Translations under genes and position numbers: made by a program
The notes under the pieces: model-generated
Told to the model about the DNA's origin: nothing
Databases searched by the model: none
What the model saw: only the letters and a program-made list of their open reading frames with translations
Assembly: GCA_023129355.1 (NCBI GenBank)
Contig: JAGMCC010000069.1
Location: forward strand, 1-6,716
Direction: 5' to 3'
DNA from: Dehalococcoidia bacterium
Lineage (GTDB): Bacteria > Chloroflexota > Dehalococcoidia > E44-bin15
DNA: 6,716 bases
Shown here: positions 1 to 5,626 of the stretch, piece after piece
How the letters are laid out: every line of letters starts with the position of its first letter
Position numbering within the stretch: position 1 is the first letter of the stretch

Positions 1-834
1 AAGCATCATCCGGATGTCAACCCTGGCGATAAGTCGGCTGAGGCGAGGTTCAAGGATATAAACACCGCCTATGAGGTCCTCTCCGACCCCGAGAAGAGAA
101 AGAAATATGACCGGTTTGGTGAAAACTGGCATTATGCCGAACAGTTCGCCGGCCAGCAGGGGGCGCCTTACGGCTTCCCCGGACAGGACAGTCGCTTCGA
201 ATTTGTCGACCTATCTGACTTTGGCAACCTAGGCGACCTGAGCGATCTTTTCGGCGGCTTCACCAGGGGCTTTGGCACCAGTACCAGAACCCGCAGGCCG
301 AGGCGCGGCCAGGACATCGAATATGCCATCGAGGTAACCCTTGAGGAGGCCTATCATGGCAGCACCAGGATCGTCACCGACATGACGGGCAACCGCCTCG
401 AGGTTAAGATACCTCCGGGGGTCAACGACGGCTCGCGGATAAAGGTTGCGGGGAAAGGTGGGCCGGGCCTAGGCGGCGGCCCTAACGGCGACCTCTATCT
501 GGTAGTCGCGGTGAAGCCCCACCATATCTATCAGCGCAAGGATAGCGAACTCCATATCGAGGTCTCTGTCCCGCTTACCGATGCCGTGCTCGGCGGCGAG
601 GTGTCCGTATCGTCGCTGAAGGGGAAGCTCTCCCTAAAAATCCCCCCTGAGACCCAGAATGGGAAGGTATTTCGCCTCGCGGGGCAGGGTATGCCCAGGA
701 TGGGCGCTACCACGAAGGGTGACCTCTTCGCCAAGGTGAAGGTGGTAATGCCCCAAAAGCTAACAGAGAGAGAAAGGGAGCTCTTCCGGCAGTTGAAAGA
801 GATTCAAGCTCAGCCGCAAAGAGGTGAAAAATGA
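1..834 (+). CDS. DnaJ/CbpA-type J-domain co-chaperone without zinc finger (5' partial)
   Basis: This is a J-protein co-chaperone that would stimulate DnaK ATP hydrolysis and deliver unfolded substrates in the cytoplasm. The reading frame is open from base 1 and gives 277 residues; the start and first J-domain helices lie outside the window. Visible parts, numbered from the window edge, are the HPD motif (residues 3-5), J-domain helix III with a YEVLSDPEKR-type segment (24-33), a Gly/Phe-rich region (about 50-95), and C-terminal substrate-binding domains I and II (about 103-265) with the typical IPPGVNDGSRI and IPPETQNGKVFRLAGQG segments. No CxxCxGxG repeats occur and the visible part contains no cysteine, so it is the CbpA-like (class B) architecture rather than classical DnaJ. 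Its stop overlaps the hspR start (ATGA), which implies translational coupling. In HspR-regulated operons this gene usually follows dnaK and grpE, which would lie upstream of the window. Confidence 0.95.
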   Translation, partial: KHHPDVNPGDKSAEARFKDINTAYEVLSDPEKRKKYDRFGENWHYAEQFAGQQGAPYGFPGQDSRFEFVDLSDFGNLGDLSDLFGGFTRGFGTSTRTRRPRRGQDIEYAIEVTLEEAYHGSTRIVTDMTGNRLEVKIPPGVNDGSRIKVAGKGGPGLGGGPNGDLYLVVAVKPHHIYQRKDSELHIEVSVPLTDAVLGGEVSVSSLKGKLSLKIPPETQNGKVFRLAGQGMPRMGATTKGDLFAKVKVVMPQKLTERERELFRQLKEIQAQPQRGEK

Positions 835-1145
835 ACTTTGATGATTCCACACCCTGTTATGTAATCAGCGTAGCGGCAAGGATGCTTGGCATTCATGCAC
901 AGACCCTGCGCTACTATGAGAAGGCGAGGATTATTGAGCCATCGCGCTCCAGTGGGCGGGTGCGCCTCTACTCTAACCGAGACATCGAGAGGCTGCGCCA
1001 GATCAGGACGCTGATGGATGACCTTGGGGTCAACCTCGCCGGGGTGGAGGTTATCCTCCGCCTCACCCATCGCATAGCTGAGATGGAAAGAGAACTAAAA
1101 CAGAAGGATCTGGAGCTTAAGCGGCTCAGGGAGGCGGGGCTGTAG
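831..1145 (+). CDS. hspR: HspR-type MerR-family heat-shock repressor
   Basis: This is a probable DNA-binding repressor of heat-shock genes. In actinobacteria, HspR binds HAIR inverted repeats with DnaK as co-repressor. The 104-residue product starts with YVISVAARMLGIHAQTLRYY (residues 10-29), a MerR winged helix-turn-helix matching the HspR signature closely. The wing (GRVRLYSNRDIERLR, 42-56) and the HspR-typical GVNLAGVEVIL (66-76) follow. Residues 80-101 are charged and heptad-like, consistent with a dimerising coiled coil. There is no effector domain and no cysteine cluster of the metal- or redox-sensing MerR type; one Cys is present near the N terminus (residue 9). The start is the ATG of an ATGA overlap with the dnaJ stop, preceded by GAGGTG (821-826) four bases upstream. 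Its place directly after dnaJ matches the dnaK-grpE-dnaJ-hspR order of actinobacteria. That it controls this operon and the downstream clp gene is inference. Confidence 0.92.
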   Translation: MNFDDSTPCYVISVAARMLGIHAQTLRYYEKARIIEPSRSSGRVRLYSNRDIERLRQIRTLMDDLGVNLAGVEVILRLTHRIAEMERELKQKDLELKRLREAGL

Positions 1146-1165
1146 CCGTAAAGCAGGTTGCAAGA

Positions 1166-1184
1166 GGCGCCGGAACGCAGCGCC
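1166..1184 (+). other. GC-rich hairpin just after hspR
   Basis: GGCGC (1166-1170) can pair with GCGCC (1180-1184) across a 9-base loop, 20 bases after the hspR stop. No T-run follows, so it is not a canonical intrinsic terminator. It could be a weak 3'-end structure or simply chance. Confidence 0.25.
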
Positions 1185-1191
1185 CGAGGTT

Positions 1192-1221
1192 TATACTCCC
1201 CTTGGGCTTAATGCGCTCAGC
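1192..1221 (+). promoter_or_regulatory. Possible clpC promoter -10 box with HspR-box-like inverted repeat
   Basis: TATACT (1192-1197) resembles a -10 element, but no good -35 lies at normal spacing. Three bases downstream is CTTGGGC-N7-GCTCAGC (1201-1221). It has the spacing of the HAIR operator (CTTGAGT-N7-ACTCAAG, known from HspR work) and 9 of 14 matching arm bases. The position would cover the transcription start, as expected for a repressor site. The match is degenerate and one of this quality could arise by chance in 200 bp. A weaker alternative promoter is TAGACG (1283-1288), 16 bases, then TAGAGT (1305-1310). Confidence 0.3.
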
Positions 1222-1260
1222 GAGAAACAAAAGCAGGCCTAACTGGCTTCTCGAAGTGAG
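1216..1260 (+). other. Possible hairpin in the clpC leader
   Basis: CTCA (1216-1219) pairs with TGAG (1257-1260), and CGAGAA (1221-1226) pairs with TTCTCG (1248-1253), leaving a small asymmetric internal loop and an apical loop of 21 bases. If transcription starts near 1204 this would form in the 5' untranslated RNA, about 90 bases before the clpC start. It could also be fortuitous. There is no T-run, so termination is unlikely. The left arm overlaps the HspR-box-like repeat. Confidence 0.3.
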
Positions 1261-1347
1261 GTGGCGCTGAACTCAGCAGACCTAGACGTCACCCGCCTTA
1301 GAAATAGAGTAAAGGATTTTTCTAAACCTTTGTAAGAGGAGCAAGAA

Positions 1348-3756
1348 ATGCAACAGGAACGATTTACCGAACAGGCTCAGGAAGCATTGGCCCTCTCCCA
1401 GCAACTGGTGCGTAATTATAAACATGGCCAGTGGGACGTGGAGCATATACTGCTCGCCCTGCTCCAGCAAGAGCATGGCCTGACCGGCGATATATTGAGC
1501 AAGCTGGGGGTGAATGCCGACGATGTACGACGCCGCGTTGAGGAGGCGCTGGAGAAAACACCCAAATTATCCCACGAAGGGGCGATGCTCTATGCCACCC
1601 CGCGCACGGTGCAGCTCCTACAAAATGCCGCCTCCGAGGCCGATAGGCTGAAGGACGAGTACATCGGCACCGAGCATCTACTTATTGCCATGGCTGCCGA
1701 GCGCGAGGGCGATGCCACCACCATCCTTGGCGATTTTGGCATCGACCAGGAAAAACTCTACTCAGCCCTTCAGGACATCCGCGGAGGACAGCGGGCTACC
1801 GACCCCAGGGCAGAGAGTAAATACCGCGCTTTGGAGAAGTACAGTCGCGACCTCACCATGCTCTCCCGCGAGGGTAAACTGGACCCGGTGATCGGGCGTG
1901 AGAATGAGATAAAACGGGTTATGCAGGTCCTCACCAGACGCACCAAGAATAACCCGGTTATCATCGGGGAGGCCGGCGTGGGGAAGACTGCCATCGTGGA
2001 GGGCCTCGCCCAGAAGATTGTGTCCGATGATGTGCCCGATTCGCTTAAAGGTAAGCGGGTTATCGCCCTCGATATTGGAGCGCTGGTGGCCGGCTCGAAG
2101 TTCCGCGGCGAGTTCGAGGAGCGCCTCAAGGCAGTGATGGATGAGATCCGCCAGGCTCGTGGTGAGATCGTCCTCTTTATCGATGAGATGCACACCGTTG
2201 TCGGCGCCGGGGCTGCTGAAGGTGCCATCGATGCCAGCAATATGCTTAAACCAGCCCTCGCCAGGGGCGAGCTCCAGTGTGTCGGCGCAACCACGCTGGA
2301 TGAATATCGGGAGCACATCGAGAAGGATGCAGCACTGGAGCGGCGGCTGCAACCCGTCTATATCGGAGAGCCCAGCGTGGAGGCCACCATCGAGATGCTC
2401 CGCGGGCTGCGCCCGCGCTATGAGGCGCACCACAAGATCCAGATCACCGACTCCGCCATTGAGGCTGCGGTCCAGCTAGGCCAGCGGTATATCTCGGACC
2501 GCTATCTGCCCGATAAAGCGGTGGACCTCATCGACGAGGCCGCTTCCAAGCTCAGGATCGATACCGAGAGTGCTCCCGCTGAGGTGAAGGAGCTAGAAAA
2601 GAGGGTGCTGCACCTAGTCCACGAGGAGGAAGCGGCATCACAACGGCGGGAATACGAGCGCGCCGCCCAGCTTAAGGTGGAGCGGCTCCGACTCGATGAG
2701 GAATACAATCAGGCGAAAAGTAAGTGGCTCCAGGAGACACGGATCGACAGCGTGGTGGATGAGGAGGCTATCGCCAAGCTCGTCTCCAACTGGACGGGCA
2801 TTCCGGTGTCCCGCATGCTGCAAGGGGAGGCGGATAAGCTCCTTCAGATGGAGGAGCGCATCCACGAAAGGATCATCGGCCAGGAGGATGCCGTTAGGGT
2901 AGTCTCCGAGGCTATCAGGCGGGCGAGAGCAGGGCTCAAAGACCCCAGGAGACCGATTGGCAGCTTCATCTTCCTGGGACCAACCGGCGTCGGCAAGACG
3001 GAGCTGGCACGTGCTTTGGCCGAGTTCATGTTTGATGACGAGGAGGCCATGGTGCGGCTCGATATGTCCGAGTACATGGAGAAACATACAGTTTCTCGCC
3101 TTATCGGTGCCCCCCCTGGCTATATCGGCTACGAGGAGGGAGGACAGCTCACTGAGGCGGTGCGCCGCCGACCGTACAAGGTGATCCTCCTTGACGAGCT
3201 GGAAAAGGCGCACCCCAATGTGTTGAATATCCTGCTCCAAATCCTGGAGGATGGCAGACTCACCGATGGTCACGGCAGAACCGTTGATTTCAAAAATACC
3301 GTGGTGATCATGACCTCGAACCTGGGCACCGAGGAGTTCCAGCGCCATTCGCTAGGCTTCGCCAGGGAGACAAAAAGCGAGCATGAACGCCGTAAGGGCG
3401 CCATCGAGACCGCCATGAAACAGACCTTTCGCCCCGAGTTCCTCAACCGTCTCGACGAAATCGTTATCTTCCAGGGGCTCACCGAGGAACAGATAAAGCA
3501 GATCGTCGACTTGATGATGAAGGATGTTAAAAAGCGCCTTGCCAAGCGTAAGATCACCGTTGAACTTACCGAGGAGGCCAAGGCTAAGCTCGCCAAGGAG
3601 GGCTTCGACCCGGCATTTGGGGCCCGTCCCCTGCGCCGCACTCTGCAGCGTCAGGTGGAGAACCCGCTGTCCACAAAGATCCTCCAGGGGGAGTTCAAGG
3701 AAGGCGACCGCGTCCTGGTCGATGTGGGACCCAAGGGCTTCACCTTCACCACTTGA
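1348..3756 (+). CDS. clpC: ClpC-type AAA+ protein unfoldase (Clp ATPase, ClpB-like in parts)
   Basis: This hexameric ATPase unfolds proteins and probably feeds them to ClpP. The order is: N-domain with two Clp repeats (about 1-150); AAA+ D1 with Walker A GEAGVGKT (207-214), Walker B FIDE (277-280), pore-loop GSKFRGEF (249-256) and RRLQP Arg-finger region (332-336); a short coiled M-domain (about 405-470); D2 with Walker A GPTGVGKT (544-551), Walker B LLDE (614-617), pore-loop GYIGY (591-595) and sensor-2 GAR (758-760). At 802 residues it fits ClpC (about 810) better than ClpB (about 860). The M-domain has about half the ClpB length and includes a UVR-like EYERAAQLK stretch. An LGF tripeptide (669-671) sits where ClpC/ClpA carry the ClpP-docking loop. 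The linker (RGGQRATDP, ALEKYSRDLT) and parts of D1 and D2 read more like ClpB, so a clpB label is possible. The start follows AGAGGAG (1335-1341) by 6 bases. Confidence 0.9.
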   Translation: MQQERFTEQAQEALALSQQLVRNYKHGQWDVEHILLALLQQEHGLTGDILSKLGVNADDVRRRVEEALEKTPKLSHEGAMLYATPRTVQLLQNAASEADRLKDEYIGTEHLLIAMAAEREGDATTILGDFGIDQEKLYSALQDIRGGQRATDPRAESKYRALEKYSRDLTMLSREGKLDPVIGRENEIKRVMQVLTRRTKNNPVIIGEAGVGKTAIVEGLAQKIVSDDVPDSLKGKRVIALDIGALVAGSKFRGEFEERLKAVMDEIRQARGEIVLFIDEMHTVVGAGAAEGAIDASNMLKPALARGELQCVGATTLDEYREHIEKDAALERRLQPVYIGEPSVEATIEMLRGLRPRYEAHHKIQITDSAIEAAVQLGQRYISDRYLPDKAVDLIDEAASKLRIDTESAPAEVKELEKRVLHLVHEEEAASQRREYERAAQLKVERLRLDEEYNQAKSKWLQETRIDSVVDEEAIAKLVSNWTGIPVSRMLQGEADKLLQMEERIHERIIGQEDAVRVVSEAIRRARAGLKDPRRPIGSFIFLGPTGVGKTELARALAEFMFDDEEAMVRLDMSEYMEKHTVSRLIGAPPGYIGYEEGGQLTEAVRRRPYKVILLDELEKAHPNVLNILLQILEDGRLTDGHGRTVDFKNTVVIMTSNLGTEEFQRHSLGFARETKSEHERRKGAIETAMKQTFRPEFLNRLDEIVIFQGLTEEQIKQIVDLMMKDVKKRLAKRKITVELTEEAKAKLAKEGFDPAFGARPLRRTLQRQVENPLSTKILQGEFKEGDRVLVDVGPKGFTFTT

Positions 3757-3797
3757 CTTCCCGAATCCTTCCCTATACCCTTTCAATAGAAAGCGGT

Positions 3798-4409
3798 ATG
3801 AGCGAGAACGACGAGGGCATGTACCTGACTGGTGAGGAAGTCACCGCGCAGGTAAAGAAGCGCCACTGGATAGTGCGACACTGGGTCAGCCTTATTGCCA
3901 TAATCGCCATCCTGGTCTTCAGTGCTGGCATTTATTTCATGGGGGGACTGTCAGGCGATCTCTGGGGCTATGGCTATCTAGGGGTTTTCCTGATCTCTAT
4001 TCTGGGTAGTGTAGTCATCTTCGTACCTATACCCAGCCTGCCGGTGGTTTTTCTTATGGGCATGATACTGAATCCGTGGCTTGTGGGGTTGATGGTGGGG
4101 CTAGGAGAACCCATCGGTGAGATCCCCCCCTATATAGCAGGCTATAGTGGTCGAGCGTCAATGGGGAAAAGGAGAATTTATGTTAAGCTAAAGGATTGGA
4201 TGAGGCGGAGGGGTTCTCTAGTCCTCTTCTTCTCTGCCTGGACACCAAACCCTACCTTCGACCTTGCCGGCGTTGCTGCCGGGGCGCTCCACTATCCTTT
4301 TTGGAAATACCTCCTAATGCTGTTTCTGGGCAAGACTGTCAAGGGCTGGATTATCGCCTTCGCCGGGTATTGGACGTTGCGCCTTCTACTCCAGTTCCTC
4401 ATCGGATAA
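3798..4409 (+). CDS. VTT/DedA-superfamily integral membrane protein
   Basis: This is a 203-residue inner-membrane protein of unknown precise function. DedA/VTT relatives are linked to lipid flipping, proton-dependent transport and envelope homeostasis; assigning any of these here would be a guess. A charged cytosolic N-terminus (1-28) precedes hydrophobic segments at about 30-48, 58-77, 82-103, 140-163 and 168-202. VTT-like signatures are the proline-containing hydrophobic VPIPSLPVVFLMG (76-88), the GEPIGEIPPYIAGYSGR loop (103-119), and FFSAWTPNPTFDLAGVAAG (144-162), resembling the re-entrant P-x-P-containing half of the domain. ATG 3798 is chosen because the charged N-terminus begins there and a weak purine stretch (GAAAG, near 3789-3793) precedes it. 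An in-frame TTG at 3753 overlapping the clpC stop would add 15 residues and has little support. The 41-bp gap to clpC with no terminator suggests co-transcription. Confidence 0.8.
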   Translation: MSENDEGMYLTGEEVTAQVKKRHWIVRHWVSLIAIIAILVFSAGIYFMGGLSGDLWGYGYLGVFLISILGSVVIFVPIPSLPVVFLMGMILNPWLVGLMVGLGEPIGEIPPYIAGYSGRASMGKRRIYVKLKDWMRRRGSLVLFFSAWTPNPTFDLAGVAAGALHYPFWKYLLMLFLGKTVKGWIIAFAGYWTLRLLLQFLIG

Positions 4410-4453
4410 GTTGCTCCCCTTGAGATCGTTCAGATAGATGGGTGACACCCCAC

Positions 4454-4526
4454 CATCATTGCAAGGCACTCTTTCATCACCATAGTGAGGCTTGCCCCCA
4501 GCGAAACGCTTTCATCGTCATTGAGC
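4454..4526 (+). repeat. Cluster of three degenerate CATTG-type short repeats
   Basis: Three related units are CATCATTGCAAGGC (4454-4467), CATCACCATAGTGAGGC (4475-4491) and CATCGTCATTGAGC (4513-4526). The last two are each preceded by the same CTTT, giving an exact direct repeat CTTTCATC at 4471-4478 and 4509-4516. The shared core is roughly RTCATTGCGAGGC, resembling a short interspersed intergenic repeat seen in several bacterial genomes (from memory). Degeneracy suggests an old decayed copy, if real. Confidence 0.35.
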
Positions 4527-4570
4527 TAGGATATAGTGTGTCACTGCTATACTGGACGAGTAAAACCCCT

Positions 4571-4600
4571 TTGACATCCCTCCTCCTTTTGTGTTAACCT
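4571..4600 (+). promoter_or_regulatory. Candidate sigma-70 promoter for the yacL-ispD-ispF unit
   Basis: A perfect -35 TTGACA (4571-4576) is followed after 18 bases by TAACCT (4595-4600), which keeps the key TA and final T of a -10 box. The predicted start would be near 4607, about 130 bases before the yacL-like ATG. Alternative -10 choices such as TATATT (4600-4605) would need an over-long spacer. Confidence 0.5.
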
Positions 4601-4648
4601 ATATTAATAAGTTACCTCCCGGCAAACAGGGCGAGGCTATTCTTAAGT

Positions 4649-4654
4649 TATAAT
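4649..4654 (+). promoter_or_regulatory. Second candidate -10 element (TATAAT)
   Basis: A perfect TATAAT lies in an AT-rich stretch 85 bases before the yacL-like start. No recognisable -35 occurs 16-18 bases upstream (the bases there are around ACAGGG) and there is no extended -10 TG. It may be a secondary or activator-dependent start, or a chance match in AT-rich DNA. Confidence 0.3.
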
Positions 4655-4738
4655 CTTTTTTATATTAAAGGAAGTTTTCGCTAAGTTTAAGTTGGTCCGC
4701 TTTTTCTGTTGGCTGGGGAGGGTGGAGGAGGTACCTAA

Positions 4739-5623
4739 ATGAGATCCCCCTATCAGGGGAGTCGTCAGCAGCTCCCGCGGACTCCAACCATTGTCTTTGT
4801 CGCCGCTATCGTAGGTTTGGTGATTGCCCTGCTCCTCTCCGTGCTGCTGACATTTCCCCTTTCCATGCTTCCCGGACTCTGGGGAAATATCGCCCCGATT
4901 GCTGTCAGCCTTTTCCTCTGCCTGGTTATCATACCTATTACGTTAGCACGGAGAAGGGAGCTATTCCGGATGTTTGGCATCACTTTACCTGAAGGTACGA
5001 AAGACATGGGTAGTCTGATGCCACGCAATGGACAGCTCATCGTGGACACCAGCACCCTCATTGATGGGCGCATCGCTGACATAGGTCAGGCCGGCTTTAT
5101 CCCGGGTTCACTGCTAATCCCCAGATTTGTCCTCGACGAGTTGCACCACATCGCCGATTCCTACGATGCTATGCGCCGCAATCGCGGGCGCCGGGGCCTA
5201 GAGATACTTACTAAACTGCAGCAGGAGTCCGATATCCAGGTGGAGATCTCTGACTTAGATGCCAAGGATGTCACGGATGTTGACAGTAAGCTGGTGAAGC
5301 TGGCAAAGGCCCTAGGTTGTGCCATTATTACCAACGACTTCAACCTGAATCAGGTGGCCAAGATCCAAGGCATCCAGGTGCTCAACGTCAATGAGCTGGC
5401 CAATGCGGTAAGGCCCGTTGTGCTGCCCGGTGAGGAGATGGAGGTTCGGATCATCCAAGAGGGCAAGGAGTTCGGGCAAGGCCTCGGCTTCCTTGACGAT
5501 GGAACGATGATTGTGGTAGAGGACGGGCTGCGCTATCTCAATAACAGCATTGAAGTGGTGGTTACCAGGGTGCTCCAAACAGCGGCAGGGCGCATGATCT
5601 TCGCCCACCCTAAAGCGGAGTGA
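4739..5623 (+). CDS. YacL-type membrane-anchored PIN/TRAM domain protein (putative ribonuclease)
   Basis: This is a putative membrane-tethered nuclease with an RNA-binding module; the substrate is unknown. Two hydrophobic helices (about 17-40 and 47-70) are followed by a basic ARRR stop-transfer (70-73), placing the rest in the cytoplasm. The PIN domain (about 98-215) begins LIVDTSTLIDGRIADI, giving D103 and D109. It continues with PRFVLDELHHIAD (E134), a basic RRNRGRRGLE stretch (146-155), VTDVDSKLVKLAK (D180, D182) and AIITNDFNLNQVA (D200). These acidic residues fit the PIN metal site. A TRAM-like β-rich domain (about 225-290) includes GEEMEVRIIQEGKEFGQGLGFLDDGTMIVVEDG-type sequence, as in YacL. 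Firmicute YacL is about 360 residues with more N-terminal helices (from memory), so this 294-residue form looks shortened, keeping one helix pair. ATG 4739 follows a strong GGAGGAGGT. ispD starts three bases after its stop, as in the Bacillus yacL-ispD-ispF order. Confidence 0.9.
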   Translation: MRSPYQGSRQQLPRTPTIVFVAAIVGLVIALLLSVLLTFPLSMLPGLWGNIAPIAVSLFLCLVIIPITLARRRELFRMFGITLPEGTKDMGSLMPRNGQLIVDTSTLIDGRIADIGQAGFIPGSLLIPRFVLDELHHIADSYDAMRRNRGRRGLEILTKLQQESDIQVEISDLDAKDVTDVDSKLVKLAKALGCAIITNDFNLNQVAKIQGIQVLNVNELANAVRPVVLPGEEMEVRIIQEGKEFGQGLGFLDDGTMIVVEDGLRYLNNSIEVVVTRVLQTAAGRMIFAHPKAE

Positions 5624-5626
5624 AGC

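Larger units (their letters stand above)
4410..4738. other. 329-bp intergenic region before the yacL-like gene
   Basis: No credible ORF or RNA gene is visible. The first half (about 4437-4530) has short imperfect repeats and small inverted repeats, including GATGG/CCATC (4437-4441 with 4453-4457) and AGTG/CACT (4535-4538 with 4542-4545), none followed by a T-run. The second half (about 4571-4690) turns AT-rich and contains promoter-like boxes. A strong Shine-Dalgarno GGAGGAGGT (4724-4732) lies six bases before ATG 4739. This is the likely boundary between the clpC-VTT unit and the yacL-ispD-ispF unit. Confidence 0.7.

Noticed and set aside
1146..1347. CIRCE element, T-box, tRNA or small RNA gene before clpC
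   Set aside because: No TTAGCACTC-N9-GAGTGCTAA match, no T-box or tRNA-like TΨC sequence, and no cloverleaf could be drawn.
1762..2433. Long antisense open frame (223 codons) inside clpC
   Set aside because: It lies wholly opposite a well-supported AAA+ gene, has no recognisable domain or ribosome binding site, and long antisense frames are common in GC-rich coding DNA.
2638..3348. Antisense open frame (236 codons) opposite the Clp D2 domain
   Set aside because: Same reasoning: it mirrors conserved D2 codons and shows no independent family signature.
3753..3797. TTG start overlapping the clpC stop, extending the VTT protein by 15 residues
   Set aside because: There is no Shine-Dalgarno for the TTG beyond the clpC end, and the ATG at 3798 begins a typical charged N-terminus.
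4437..4457. GATGG/CCATC and GGGT/ACCC stems as a terminator after the VTT gene
   Set aside because: Stems are short and mutually exclusive, and no T-run follows, so an intrinsic terminator cannot be supported.
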